Origin: Natronoglomus mannanivorans
GTDB lineage: Archaea > Halobacteriota > Halobacteria > Halobacteriales > Natrialbaceae
DNA: 64,000 nucleotides
Assembly: GCA_025517485.1 (NCBI GenBank)
Contig: JAOPKB010000004.1
Location: 124,001 to 188,000, forward strand
Direction of reading: 5' to 3'
In this document: one piece after another, positions 45,687 to 54,979 of the stretch
Layout: every line of letters starts with the position of its first letter
Position numbering within the stretch: the first letter of the stretch is position 1
The notes under the pieces: model-generated
Databases searched by the model: none
Seen by the model: only the letters and a program-made list of their open reading frames with translations
Told to the model about the DNA's origin: nothing
Translations under genes and position numbers: made by a program

Positions 45687-47054
45687 TCAGCCACAGTAGC
45701 AGTTGTCCTCGGGACAGAACGTCGCCTCCTGGTCGCCGATATCGACGCCGAGACTGGCCAGCGAACTTCGGAGACGCTGGGTCGCGTCCGTCTTCGGTCG
45801 AACCGTTCCGCCGACGGCACCCGTTGGCGACTCCCCGGTGTCGATCGTCGTTACGACCTCGCGTTCGGCGTGGTCGATCACGGCGACGTGGTTGGCGGTC
45901 TGGACCGGAACGTACAGTTTCTCACGATTCGGTCCCCAGGCACCCGAAATCGACGTTCCGCCGACGTCGAGTACCCGATCGACCGCTCGGTCCTCGAGAT
46001 CGATCACCGTCACCGCCTCCGCGTCCGGGGTGAACAGGTACGCCGCCTCGGTGTCCGGGCCGACTTCGCTGGTGATCGGCATCGCAGGGAGGCCGTCGTC
46101 GCGAGTGATCCGCTCGAGTTCGGTCGGCGATTCGGGATCGGAGACGTCCCAGATGCTCTCCGATCCCTCCCGTGGGACGTCCGGGTTCGATCCGAGTGTG
46201 CCTTCGCCGTTCTCGACGAGCAGTACGTCACCGTCGAAACTCGCGGTGGCCATGAACGGCAGGACGTGTCCGTCACCCGTCGGCTCGCCGACGTCGACCT
46301 CCGCGACGGTTTCGAAGGGGTCGACGCTGAGGACCCGGAGGGTTTCGGTCGCGATTTCGGGGACGTAGACGTACTCGTACTCGTACTCGCCGTCGGGACC
46401 GAAGGTAGCGTCACAGGGGCCGGTGTAGCCGGTTTCGATCTCGCCGGTTACCTCGCCGAACGTGTCGCTCTCCGGGTTCGCGTCGACGCGAACGATGACG
46501 TGGTCGTTGTCGTCCGAGTCGTCGGGATCGGGGTCGGGATCGGGATCCAGCGTCGTCGTTCCGCCCGCGGCGACGACGAGGTGGTCTCCGTCCGGCGACA
46601 GATTCGGATAGTTGGGCCCGAACCCGGTCTCCACCGAAGCGACTTCCTCGAGCGTGTGTTGTGCGAGGGCTCTGACGCCGCCGGAGACGTTGAGCCAGAG
46701 GAGATCGTACTCCGAGTCGGCACCCGTCCCGTACTGATTGGCCGGAAACGACGCGGTGGTGTCGATGAAGACGGTTTCGACCAGTTCGTCGGCCTCGGCG
46801 TCGATAATGCTGAGCGTCCGGTCGCCGTTGTTGAAGACGTACACCGTCGGAGCGCGCTCGGCGTCGCTCTCGTCACCGTCGCTGTCACTGTACTCGTCTC
46901 CGTCGCTTCCGAGACAACCGGCCAGCGCCGCTCCGCTCGCGACGGCCGACGACCGCAGCACGCGCCGGCGATCGATCCCGTGCTCGAACGGATCCACTCG
47001 TGTCGGATCGATTTTCGACCGGTCGTCCGTCGACTGTCGATCCTGCAGGTCCAT
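45687..47054 (-). CDS. Secreted lipoprotein with beta-propeller (YVTN-type) repeats
   Basis: The 455-residue protein has a Tat-lipobox signal, DRRRVLRSSAVASGAALAGC, ending at about residue 48, so it is probably exported folded and lipid-anchored. An acidic linker follows. Repeated blade patterns of the YVTN/40-residue type are visible: TVYVFNNGDRTLSIIDAEADELVET, VYVPEIATETLRVLSVDPFE and AVTVIDLEDRAVDRVLDVGG. Two D-P and D-rich inserts break the propeller. The C-terminus is odd: after the propeller it ends ATFCPEDNCYCG, three cysteines within seven residues, possibly metal-binding. Cargo or ligand is unknown. Confidence 0.74.
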   Translation of the reverse strand: MDLQDRQSTDDRSKIDPTRVDPFEHGIDRRRVLRSSAVASGAALAGCLGSDGDEYSDSDGDESDAERAPTVYVFNNGDRTLSIIDAEADELVETVFIDTTASFPANQYGTGADSEYDLLWLNVSGGVRALAQHTLEEVASVETGFGPNYPNLSPDGDHLVVAAGGTTTLDPDPDPDPDDSDDNDHVIVRVDANPESDTFGEVTGEIETGYTGPCDATFGPDGEYEYEYVYVPEIATETLRVLSVDPFETVAEVDVGEPTGDGHVLPFMATASFDGDVLLVENGEGTLGSNPDVPREGSESIWDVSDPESPTELERITRDDGLPAMPITSEVGPDTEAAYLFTPDAEAVTVIDLEDRAVDRVLDVGGTSISGAWGPNREKLYVPVQTANHVAVIDHAEREVVTTIDTGESPTGAVGGTVRPKTDATQRLRSSLASLGVDIGDQEATFCPEDNCYCG

Positions 47055-47120
47055 ACTCACGCTTGGAGGCGTAACGAGAAAGTTCACGGGGTACGGATAC
47101 GCGCGTCGCGATCCGCCTCG

Positions 47121-47289
47121 CTACACGTCGAGTTCGACTTCGTTTTCTTGGAGCGCGTGTTCCTCGAGTTCTCGTTTCGAGTCGAACGCGTCGCTGCAGA
47201 TGTGACACTCGTGGTTGCCCGACGTGGGAGTCGATCCACCGGCCGTCAACAAAAACGTGACCTTCCCTGTCGGATTCTCGTTCGGTCAT
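47121..47289 (-). pseudogene. Small zinc-finger protein gene, apparently frameshifted
   Basis: On the minus strand, the ATG at 47289 opens a frame reading MTERESDREGHVFVDGRW and then IDSHVG. At the GGG at 47220-47218 the good reading moves one frame, continuing NHECHICSDAFDSKRELEEH and stopping at 47121. The second part is a zinc-finger-like C-x2-C...H segment common in tiny haloarchaeal proteins. Removing one G joins the parts into a peptide of about 55 residues. A start at TTG 47252 would give a 43-residue finger without a frameshift. A sequencing error, true mutation or non-standard start are all possible. Confidence 0.45.
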
Positions 47290-47430
47290 CCTCTGGCGGA
47301 CTCCGATTCGTCCTCGAGAGCGCCGATGACTCGATGTCGCGAACGAACGAGGGGCTGGCGGTCCGCTGGCTACGAACGATGGCCGTTCGTCACTCAGAAC
47401 GCTTTTCCTTCGACCGACCGAGGTGTCCAT

Positions 47431-47814
47431 ATGGTATCGGTGACGTCGACCACGGTCGCCGCTCTCGGGGTAGCTGGCATCACCGCCCTGTTCGCGATCG
47501 TCTACTGGGACGCCAGACGGATCGAGATGGGACGGCCGCGACTGTGGGCCGCGGTCGCGTCCGGAGCAGCCGCGGTCGGACTGGCGCTGTACCTGTTCGT
47601 TCCAACCGCACCGATGACGGGGGTCATCATGACGTCCAACACCGGACTCGTATTGTACACCTTCGAGCGGGAGGTGTCGACCGAGGAGGACGATCCGGCC
47701 GATCCAGGCTGGTTGCCGAACGACTCGGCCGGCGGCGGGAAGACACTCGAGTCGACCGGCTCGAGCGGGGAGTCGTCGGAACCGTCGTCCGACGCGGGCA
47801 AAGAGCGCGTCTGA
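47431..47814 (+). CDS. Small membrane protein with acidic C-terminal tail
   Basis: The 127-residue protein begins MVSVTSTTVAALGVAGITALFAIVYW, a membrane segment, followed by two more (about 39-58 and 62-76). It ends in a hydrophilic, Ser/Glu-rich cytosolic or external tail of about 50 residues with FEREVSTEEDDPADPGWLPND. I do not recognise a named family. The start is the ATG at 47431; the longer frame upstream overlaps the zinc-finger gene. It lies 110 bp ahead of the 47925 gene on the same strand. Confidence 0.62.
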   Translation: MVSVTSTTVAALGVAGITALFAIVYWDARRIEMGRPRLWAAVASGAAAVGLALYLFVPTAPMTGVIMTSNTGLVLYTFEREVSTEEDDPADPGWLPNDSAGGGKTLESTGSSGESSEPSSDAGKERV

Positions 47815-47924
47815 GTGATTTCGCGTCGTCGCACCATCGAACGTTGTCCCGCCGTCGAGTGTCGCCGCGTCGCCCCGACTCGATGGGAGAAAGTCCCATA
47901 CCCGCGTCGGTCGTAGAGGGACCC

Positions 47925-48383
47925 ATGACACTCGACGTCGAGATACCCGAGCCGCCGACGATTCGCGCCCCGCAGGATCCGGGCGATTACGACGCCGTCG
48001 ACGAGCCGGAAGACTGGACGGGCGACACCGCCCCCCGCGAGGCGCTCGCCGAGTTCTTGCGGGAGGGGGCGTGGGCGGACGCGTTCGACGAGTGGCGCGA
48101 GCAGACGTACATGGGAGAGGAGGAGTTCCAGCTCGTACTCGACCTGGGATTGATCGACGAGTTCGACTTCTACTGGAACCCGTCCGCGGCGGACGTCGGG
48201 TACCGCGCGCCGACGCTCCCGGAATCGGGGACGCTCTCGGCGTCCGACGAGACGCTCGAGGAGGTCGACGCCGAGGGGATCGAGGAGGAACTCGACGAAC
48301 TCGGGCGAACCGTCAGCGAGGTGCTCGAGAACCGGTACATCGATCGGAGCGGCGAGGAGTTCGGATTCTTCGACGATCGCTGA
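47925..48383 (+). CDS. Conserved acidic haloarchaeal protein, next to taw1
   Basis: The 152-residue soluble acidic protein has a patterned N-terminus (MTLDVEIPEPPTIRAPQDPGDYDAVDEPEDWTGDTA split by prolines), then an alpha-helical region, ALAEFLREGAWADAFDEWREQ, and an aromatic segment LGLIDEFDFYWNPSAADVGYRAP near 85-108. The last 40 residues form an acidic helix. No catalytic motif is visible. It precedes taw1 by 117 bp on the same strand, so a link with tRNA modification is conceivable but unproven. Confidence 0.6.
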   Translation: MTLDVEIPEPPTIRAPQDPGDYDAVDEPEDWTGDTAPREALAEFLREGAWADAFDEWREQTYMGEEEFQLVLDLGLIDEFDFYWNPSAADVGYRAPTLPESGTLSASDETLEEVDAEGIEEELDELGRTVSEVLENRYIDRSGEEFGFFDDR

Positions 48384-48500
48384 GCCGCGAGTTCTCTCGA
48401 GAGGACGCGGAGTAGAGACGCGAAAGACGGCGCCCAGACGGAACGGAAATACGCTCGACACCACACGTCTTTTGTCCGCCCCCGTCCAAGCGGGGGCAAC

Positions 48501-49541
48501 ATGAGCAACTCCGCCGATTCCGGTGCTGGATCGGGTACCGACGCCGAACGGGACGAGGGGGACGGCGACGGCGACTCCGGCCCGACCCAGGTCTCGAGTC
48601 CGAACTACCACAGCGAGAACCACACGGCGGCCCAGACCTGCGGCTGGACGGCCAACGCCTTACGCGGCGAGGGCAAGTGTTACAAGAACATCTACTACGG
48701 GATCGAGTCCCACCGCTGTATCCAGATGACTCCTGTCGTGCGGTGTAACGAACGCTGTGTCTTCTGCTGGCGCGATCACAACGGTCACGCCTACGAGATG
48801 GACGACGTCGAGTGGGACGATCCCGAAGCCGTGGTCGATGCCTCGATCGATCTTCAGAAGAAACTCCTCTCGGGCTTCGGCGGCAACGAGGAAGTTCCCC
48901 GCGAGGTGTTTGACCAGTCGATGGAACCCCGCCACGTCGCCATCTCGCTGGACGGCGAACCGACGCTCTACCCCTACCTGCCGGAACTCATCGAGGCCTT
49001 CCACGACCGGGACATCACCACCTTCCTCGTCTCCAACGGGACCCACCCCGACGTGATCCGGGAGTGTGACCCCACACAGCTGTACATCAGCGTCGACGCC
49101 CCCGAGCGCTACACCTTCGATCAGGTCGTCAAGGCCATGGAGGACGACGCCTGGGAGCGACTCGTCGAGACGATGGACGTCCTCGCCGAAAAGGAAGAGA
49201 CCAGAACGGTCCTGCGGACGACGCTCGTCAAGGGCGAGAACATGCGCGATCCGGACTGGTACGCCGCCTTCTACCAGCGGGCCGACCCCGACTTCGTCGA
49301 ACTCAAAGCGTACATGCACATCGGCCACTCTCGAGGCCGGCTCGACCGGTCGTCGATGCCCGACCACGAGGAGGTCGTTGCGTTCGCCGAAGAGATTCAG
49401 GAGTACATGCCCGAGCACACCGAGCTCAAGGACGTCCCTGCCTCACGGGTCGCCTTGCTCTCGAGGACCAGCGACACCTGGGTTCCCAAACTCAAGAAGG
49501 ACAGCGAGTTCTGGGCGCGCGACCCGGTCACCGGCGACTGA
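48501..49541 (+). CDS. taw1: 4-demethylwyosine synthase (radical SAM, TYW1 family)
   Basis: The 346-residue radical SAM enzyme uses pyruvate and SAM to turn m1G37 of tRNA-Phe into 4-demethylwyosine. The radical SAM cluster motif CNERCVFCWRDHNGHAYE is near residue 81, and a second cysteine set (TCGWTANALRGEGKCYKNIYYG) lies just before it, as in TYW1. HVAISLDGEPTLYPYLPELI near 151 is the SAM-binding glycine-rich region. The N-terminal 35 residues are a disordered acidic extension. The substrate m1G37 would be supplied by Trm5 at 1108-2139. Confidence 0.91.
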   Translation: MSNSADSGAGSGTDAERDEGDGDGDSGPTQVSSPNYHSENHTAAQTCGWTANALRGEGKCYKNIYYGIESHRCIQMTPVVRCNERCVFCWRDHNGHAYEMDDVEWDDPEAVVDASIDLQKKLLSGFGGNEEVPREVFDQSMEPRHVAISLDGEPTLYPYLPELIEAFHDRDITTFLVSNGTHPDVIRECDPTQLYISVDAPERYTFDQVVKAMEDDAWERLVETMDVLAEKEETRTVLRTTLVKGENMRDPDWYAAFYQRADPDFVELKAYMHIGHSRGRLDRSSMPDHEEVVAFAEEIQEYMPEHTELKDVPASRVALLSRTSDTWVPKLKKDSEFWARDPVTGD

Positions 49542-49677
49542 GCAGTATCGGATAGGCGGTCCGAGTACCGATCCATCGATCCGGATTTCGGACTCGAGTC
49601 GAGCCGCTTCGAGACGATCGGATCGACGGCTCGGCGAGAACACTTATACACGCGATTTTCGTACGGTCGACAGAAAC

Positions 49678-50517
49678 GTGACACTCACGACGTTCCTCGA
49701 GGAGGTCGATCGCGCCGACCACACGCTCGCCGTCGTCGGCGATCAGGCGTCGGGACCACTCGGGGCGTTACTCGAAGAGAGCGTCGGAGAATCGTCGATA
49801 GACGTTAATCTCGATATCGACGCCGACATCGCCGATTTCGAGTTCGCGTTCGACGTCGATCCGTCACTCGAGTCCGAACTCGACCGCCCAACCGACGACG
49901 ACATCGTCCTCTTGCTCGAGGACGAGACCGTCGTCGCGGTGTCGCCACTGGCGGCTCTCTACGAGCATTTGCTGGCGGTCAACTCCGATCTGTACGTGAC
50001 TGGGACACAGGGACTCGGTGACGTCGAATTACCCGACGTCCTCGCGGGGCTCGACGACACGCGGCTCACGTTACGCGGCTATCCGCTGGCGCACAAGGAG
50101 AAACTCCTGTTGATCGTCGTCTCACGGTACATCGAACAGCTCGCGTGGGAGGCCGGTTCGGGGACGCTTCGGTCGTCGTTCCAGTACCTCTCTCGGATCG
50201 ACGACGAGATCGGGACTCGAGCGGTCTACGAGTCGCTCGCGGCGACCGATCTCGCACTCCACGTCTACGGTGTGGCGGATTCGGTCCCCAGTGATCTCGA
50301 GTGTATCGTCCACGCTGGCGACAGTGACGACTACCGAGACGCCTGGTTCGTCGTGTTTCGTCCCGACCGTGATCCCGGGGAGAACGGTTGCGACGGGAAC
50401 GCGCGTGGCGCCGCACTCCTCGCTCTCGAGACGGAGTCTCGGATCTGGGACGGGTTCTGGACCGACGATCCTGCCCGTATCGCGCGGATCGACGAGTATC
50501 TCGAGCGGACGCTGTAG
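49678..50517 (+). CDS. DICT sensory-domain protein
   Basis: The 279-residue protein starts with GTG at 49678 ([21 protein letters not shown]) behind an acttataca TATA-like element. The C-terminal half is a DICT domain: [29 protein letters not shown] and a final [26 protein letters not shown]. The N-terminal half contains a [33 protein letters not shown] block, typical of halobacterial DICT proteins. DICT domains are sensors found with diguanylate cyclases and two-component systems; the ligand is unknown. It lacks an attached output domain, so it probably acts through a partner. Confidence 0.78.
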   Translation: MTLTTFLEEVDRADHTLAVVGDQASGPLGALLEESVGESSIDVNLDIDADIADFEFAFDVDPSLESELDRPTDDDIVLLLEDETVVAVSPLAALYEHLLAVNSDLYVTGTQGLGDVELPDVLAGLDDTRLTLRGYPLAHKEKLLLIVVSRYIEQLAWEAGSGTLRSSFQYLSRIDDEIGTRAVYESLAATDLALHVYGVADSVPSDLECIVHAGDSDDYRDAWFVVFRPDRDPGENGCDGNARGAALLALETESRIWDGFWTDDPARIARIDEYLERTL

Positions 50518-50692
50518 CCGGTCGTCTCCGATCTCCTCACAGATAGCCGACTCCGCTCAGCCAACCGGTGGCTTTTTCCACCCGCTCGCGGACGTTGCAG
50601 TACGCGATTTGACTCGTCGCCGTGGCCGTAACAATTCTGCTACGCATCCCATATCCGGTACGCTTATACGTCGCCCGATCGAACCGTCAGTT

Positions 50693-51397
50693 ATGCCAGT
50701 GACTGCGGCGGCGGCCGTCGGCTACGACGAACTCGCCGTGCTCAAGCTGCTCGCCCTCGAGGGAAGTCTCGACGGCGACGTCAAAATATCCTGTTCGGAA
50801 CTCGCCGACCGCCTCGAGGCGTCGAACCAGACTGCATCCCGACGACTCCAGCGACTCGAGAGCGCCGAGTTGATCGACCGCGACACCGTCAGTGACGGCC
50901 AGTGGATCACGATCACCGACGACGGCGAACGCGCACTCCGATCCGAGTACGAGGACTACCGACGGATCTTCGAGGCCGACTCCGAGGTCGAACTCGAGGG
51001 GACCGTCACCAGCGGGATGGGCGAGGGACGCCACTACATCTCCCTGCCGGGCTACAGCGCCCAGTTCGACGACCGGCTGGGCTACGAGCCGTTCCCCGGC
51101 ACGCTCAACGTCGATCTCCGCGCGGACAGCGTCCGTCGACGTAGCGCCGTTTCCTCGTTCGATCCGATCCCGATCGACGGCTGGGAGGACGACGAGCGGA
51201 CCTACGGCCCCGCGGTCTGTCACCCCGCGACGATCGAAACCGCCGATGGCGAGACCTACGAGGGCGCACACACCATCGCCCCCGAACGGACCCACCACGA
51301 CGACGACCAACTCGAGGTCATCGCACCCGAAAAACTTCGTGACACCCTCGACCTCGCGGACGGCGATCACGTGACGATCTATGTCGGAGACAACTAA
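50693..51397 (+). CDS. ribK: CTP-dependent riboflavin kinase with N-terminal winged helix
   Basis: The 234-residue protein joins a MarR-like winged helix ([46 protein letters not shown], residues 16-62) to an archaeal RibK kinase domain. RibK motifs include [23 protein letters not shown] near 100, [13 protein letters not shown] near 129 and [23 protein letters not shown] near 197. It converts riboflavin to FMN using CTP. The HTH fusion suggests it may also repress transcription when flavin is present. The ATG at 50693 is preceded by a cttatac TATA element about 22-29 bp upstream. It ends one base before ribB. Confidence 0.88.
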   Translation: MPVTAAAAVGYDELAVLKLLALEGSLDGDVKISCSELADRLEASNQTASRRLQRLESAELIDRDTVSDGQWITITDDGERALRSEYEDYRRIFEADSEVELEGTVTSGMGEGRHYISLPGYSAQFDDRLGYEPFPGTLNVDLRADSVRRRSAVSSFDPIPIDGWEDDERTYGPAVCHPATIETADGETYEGAHTIAPERTHHDDDQLEVIAPEKLRDTLDLADGDHVTIYVGDN

Positions 51398-51398
51398 C

Positions 51399-52082
51399 AT
51401 GACCGGACGACGGGCACGCACCGAACACGACGCGGACGCGACCACGCTCGAGGACGCACTCGAGGCCCTGCAGGCGGGTGAGCCGGTACTGGTCCACGAC
51501 GCAGCCGACCGCGAGGGGGAGACGGACCTGATCTACCCCGCCGGGGCGGTCACGCCGGACGCGGTCGCCCGTATGCGAAACGACGCCGGCGGGCTGGTCT
51601 GTGTCGCCCTCTCCGACGAGGTTGCGTCGGCGTTCGACCTCCCTTTCTACGAGGAGGCGGTCGACCATCCCGCCGCGGGCGGCCACGAGCTTGGCTACGA
51701 CGACCGTGCGTCGTTCTCGCTGACGGTCAACCACCGCGACACCTACACGGGAATCACGGACGCCGACCGCTCGCTGACGATCACCGCGTTAGCCGAGGCG
51801 GCCACAGCGCCCGAGGAGACGGACTTCGCCGACGAGTTTCGCGTTCCCGGCCACGTCCACCTGCTCAGGGCCGCCCCCGACCTGCTCGCCCAGCGGGAGG
51901 GCCACACCGAACTCGGGTTGGCGCTCGCGGCGGCCGCCGACCTCCCGCCCGCGGTCGTCGTCTGCGAGATGCTCGACGACGAGACCGGCGGCGAACTGAC
52001 GCCCGCCGACGCCCGCGCGTACGCCGATCGACACGATCTCGTCTATCTCGAGGGCAGCGAGATCGGCGGTCGGCTGGATTGA
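51399..52082 (+). CDS. ribB: 3,4-dihydroxy-2-butanone 4-phosphate synthase
   Basis: The 227-residue enzyme converts ribulose 5-phosphate to the four-carbon riboflavin precursor. Family motifs are HDAADREGETDLIYPAGAVTPDAVARMRNDAGG near 33-65, VDHPAAGGHELGYDDRASFSLTVNHRDTYTGITDADRS near 87-124 and PGHVHLLRA near 148. The active-site Asp and Glu in REGETD and the late His are present. An ATG at 51381 inside ribK would add six residues; the ATG at 51399 is one base after the ribK stop and is preferred. Adjacency to ribK indicates an operon. Confidence 0.9.
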   Translation: MTGRRARTEHDADATTLEDALEALQAGEPVLVHDAADREGETDLIYPAGAVTPDAVARMRNDAGGLVCVALSDEVASAFDLPFYEEAVDHPAAGGHELGYDDRASFSLTVNHRDTYTGITDADRSLTITALAEAATAPEETDFADEFRVPGHVHLLRAAPDLLAQREGHTELGLALAAAADLPPAVVVCEMLDDETGGELTPADARAYADRHDLVYLEGSEIGGRLD

Positions 52083-52194
52083 CAGGTGATAGGTGACCGG
52101 TGGCAGGTAACACCAGTCACTCGACGGCAGCGTCGAGAGACACACTGACACGGATCGCGAACGTTCATTACACAGGCGTTCGTCACTCCCGCGT

Positions 52195-53124
52195 ATGGGA
52201 TTCGACGAGATGGACGTCGACACGATCTGGATGGACGGCGAGTTCGTCGACTGGGAGGACGCACAGATTCACGTCCTCAGTCACGGACTCCACTACGGCA
52301 CCGGCGTCTTCGAGGGCGCACGCTGTTACGACACCGAAGAAGGCCCCGCACTTTTCCGCTGGGACGAACACGTCGAGCGGCTCTTCCAGTCCGCGAAACC
52401 GTACGAGATGGAGATCGATCACACTCCCGAGGAGATTACCGAGGCCACCCTCGAGCTCATCGAGCGCCAGAACCTCGAGTCGTGTTACATCCGCCCGATC
52501 GCCTTCTACGGCTACGATTCGCTGGGCGTGGCGCCGGGTGACTGTCCGACCCGCACCGCCATCGCCGTCTGGCCGTGGGGCGCGTACCTCGGCGAGGACG
52601 CCCTCGAGAACGGCATCGAGGTCATGGTCTCCTCGTGGCGGAAACACGCCTCGAGTCAGATTCCGACGAACGCGAAGACGACGGGACTGTACGTCAACAG
52701 CCTGCTCGCTGGCGAAGAAGCTCGCCGCAACGGCTACGCCGAAGCGATCGTCCTCAACAAGGAGGGTAACGTCGCCGAAGGCCCCGGCGAGAACATCTTC
52801 CTCGTCCGTGACGACGTGATCTACACGCCCGGCCTCTCCGAATCCATCCTCGACGGCATCACTCGCGATTCGGTTATCGAGATCGCCCGTGATCTGGGTT
52901 ACACGGTCAACGATACGGCCTCGCTCTCTCGAGGCGAGCTCAACACGGCCGACGAGCTGTTCTTCACCGGCTCCGCCGCGGAGGTCACGCCCATCCGGAA
53001 AGTCGACAACGTCGAAATCGGGAACGGTTCTCGCGGTCCGGTCACCGAGGAGATCCAGCAGAAGTTCTTCGAGGTCGTCGAGCGCCGCACCGACGAGTAC
53101 GACGAGTGGTTCACCTACATCTAG
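52195..53124 (+). CDS. ilvE: Branched-chain amino acid aminotransferase
   Basis: The 309-residue class IV PLP aminotransferase carries out the final step of Leu, Ile and Val synthesis. Motifs are VLSHGLHYGTGVFEGARCY near 25, WRKHASSQIPTNAKTTGLYVNSLLAGEEARRNGYAEAIVLNKEGNVAEGPGENIFLV near 144-203 (containing the PLP lysine in NAKTTG), and TGSAAEVTPIRKVD near 262. It is not linked to the leuA-ilvB block at 5.6-15.6 kb. The ATG at 52195 is used. A TTCATTACACAG stretch about 30 bp upstream is a weak TATA-like candidate. Confidence 0.92.
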   Translation: MGFDEMDVDTIWMDGEFVDWEDAQIHVLSHGLHYGTGVFEGARCYDTEEGPALFRWDEHVERLFQSAKPYEMEIDHTPEEITEATLELIERQNLESCYIRPIAFYGYDSLGVAPGDCPTRTAIAVWPWGAYLGEDALENGIEVMVSSWRKHASSQIPTNAKTTGLYVNSLLAGEEARRNGYAEAIVLNKEGNVAEGPGENIFLVRDDVIYTPGLSESILDGITRDSVIEIARDLGYTVNDTASLSRGELNTADELFFTGSAAEVTPIRKVDNVEIGNGSRGPVTEEIQQKFFEVVERRTDEYDEWFTYI

Positions 53125-53238
53125 CGCTACCAGCCTTTTGCGCGGCGTTCGGCCGTTGAAAACGGGACACAACACCTGTCCGATTTGACTCACTCTCACT
53201 TGCACTCTCGAGCAACGGCACAAAGCGAAAGGCCGCCC

Positions 53239-53934
53239 TCAGTCGTCGTCCTGTTCTTTCGCGGCGCGGTCGTCGATCACGTCGATGGGGACGCCGGCGT
53301 CCATTCCGCGTTTGTTGCGCTCTGCGTCGCCGAATCCGGCGCTCAGGACTCGAGTGAGCGCTTCCTCGACGTCCTCGTCGAGTTCGGTGATCCGCTCGGA
53401 TTCGACCTCGATGACGAACCCGGTCGTGATGTTTGGCGAGGTCGGGAGGAAGAGCACTTCGCGGCCGTCGTCGGCCGTCTTGCCGGTCTTGAACGCGGTC
53501 ATTCGAAGCCCGTTCCACGTCTCGAGTTTGACCGGGGTTTGCAGCGAGTCCTGTTCGCCGAAGGCCGTCTCGGCGGCCATCTTCGAGGCGTTGTAGACGA
53601 CCCGGAGGCCGGGAACGCGGTTTGCGATATCGTCGACCATCCGTTCGACCAGCCCGCCGACGGTCGTCCGCATCAGGTAGCCAATCGAGAACGTGAGGAT
53701 GACGAAGACGGTGAGGATGACGACGACGCGGAGGAACTGGGCGAGGTGCTCGCGAGCCTGCTGGGACTGTTCGCCCGTTCCGGTGATGAGCCACTCGAGT
53801 GATTCGGCTTCGAAGATAACGCCCGGCGTCACGCCCGCAATGAATCCGTACAGCCAGTAGATGATGTAGAGGGTAACGAGGATGGGACCGAGGACGACGA
53901 GGCCGCTGGCGAAGTCCCGTTTCCACGAGGTCAT
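53239..53934 (-). CDS. DUF502 family membrane protein
   Basis: The 231-residue protein has two transmembrane segments (about 13-35 and 68-90), as in the DUF502 family. The N-terminus KRDFASGLVVLGPILVTLYIIYWLYG and the later VPGLRVVYNASKMAAETAFG, FKTGKTADDGREVLFLPTSPNITTGFVIEVESERI are family hallmarks. The cytosolic C-terminal half ends in an acidic tail. DUF502 proteins are widespread but of unknown function. It is convergent with ilvE, and its start at 53934 faces no neighbour for 63 bp. Confidence 0.84.
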   Translation of the reverse strand: MTSWKRDFASGLVVLGPILVTLYIIYWLYGFIAGVTPGVIFEAESLEWLITGTGEQSQQAREHLAQFLRVVVILTVFVILTFSIGYLMRTTVGGLVERMVDDIANRVPGLRVVYNASKMAAETAFGEQDSLQTPVKLETWNGLRMTAFKTGKTADDGREVLFLPTSPNITTGFVIEVESERITELDEDVEEALTRVLSAGFGDAERNKRGMDAGVPIDVIDDRAAKEQDDD

Positions 53935-53997
53935 GTGCTCAGACTCACACCACGGGATTATGAGCCCTTCCCTTTTCCTTCCCCTTCCTTCATCGCG

Positions 53998-54834
53998 TTA
54001 GCGCCCGAGGATCGCTCGCACGGCGAACCAGAGGTTCTCCTTTCGTTCCATCACCCGCCGGTAGAAGTACGACTTCCAGCGATTTCCGTAGGGGACGTAC
54101 TGCCAGACCTCGTACTCGTCAGCGAGGTCGTACTGGGCGTCCTCGCGGACGCCCATCAGCATCTGGATCTCGAAGGGCGTCCCGTGTTCGTCGTGGCACG
54201 CGATCGCGTGGTCGATCATCTCGGGGTCGTGGCTGCCGACCGCGATACCCCCCTCGAAGTGTTCGAAGGCGTACGCGAGGAGGTCCTTGTACTCCCGGTT
54301 GACCTCGGCTTTGTCTTTGTAGGCGATCGACGCGGGCTCGTCATAGGCACCTTTGACGAACCGGACCTTTCCGGGAACGTCCGCGAGCCGTTCGACGTCC
54401 GCACGGGTCCGCTTCAGGTTCGCCTGCACGCAGACGCCGACACCCCCCTCGTGTGCGCGTGCCAGTTCCTCGTAGGCCTCGAGCGTGACGTCGGTCGTCG
54501 TGTGATCTTCCATGTCGATCCAGACGAAGACGTCGCGGTCGGCGGCGTGGTCGACGAGCTCGTCGAGAAACTCACGGAAGACCGTCTCGCCGAGGTCGAG
54601 ACCGAGCTGGGAGGGTTTGACCGAGACGGCGGCCTCGAGGTCGGCGTCGGCGATGTCGTCGATCAGCGTGTGGTAGGCGGCAGCGTCGGCGGCGGCGGGC
54701 TCGCGGTCGTCGTAGTGTTCGCCGAGCAGGTTGACCAGCGCCTTGACGTCGCGGTCGTTGAGCCGGCGGACGTGTTCGACGGTCTCCGCCGGCGTCTCCC
54801 CCGCGACGAACCGGTTCGCGATGGGTGGAAGCAT
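53998..54834 (-). CDS. Proline dehydrogenase (PutA/PRODH family)
   Basis: The 278-residue FAD-dependent TIM-barrel enzyme oxidises proline to pyrroline-5-carboxylate. It shows AVSVKPSQLGLDLGE near 70, WIDMEDHTTTDVTLEAYEEL near 104, GVCVQANLKRTRADVERL near 130, VRFVKGAYDEPASIAYKDK near 156 and the active-site region YVPYGNRWKSYFYRRVMER near 248, where YxxRRxxE is the proline-carboxylate binding motif. Length fits monofunctional PRODH. The ATG at 54834 was chosen over one nine codons upstream. It is divergent from carS. Confidence 0.87.
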   Translation of the reverse strand: MLPPIANRFVAGETPAETVEHVRRLNDRDVKALVNLLGEHYDDREPAAADAAAYHTLIDDIADADLEAAVSVKPSQLGLDLGETVFREFLDELVDHAADRDVFVWIDMEDHTTTDVTLEAYEELARAHEGGVGVCVQANLKRTRADVERLADVPGKVRFVKGAYDEPASIAYKDKAEVNREYKDLLAYAFEHFEGGIAVGSHDPEMIDHAIACHDEHGTPFEIQMLMGVREDAQYDLADEYEVWQYVPYGNRWKSYFYRRVMERKENLWFAVRAILGR

Positions 54835-54979
54835 ACCGAACACTTCGAGTGCCAGAGACAAGGGCGTTCGTGATTCGGAAGCGGAGACTCACGCCGAGCG
54901 GGAGGGGCGGCGACCGGTCGAAGCCGTCGCCGGAATCGAACCACCCCTCGTTAAGACCGGCGGGACCGTTCGCCCCGAT

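Noticed and set aside
45870..47924. Long plus-strand extension upstream of the 47925 gene
   Set aside because: It runs antisense through the lipoprotein and zinc-finger genes; the start at 47925 gives a normal acidic protein.
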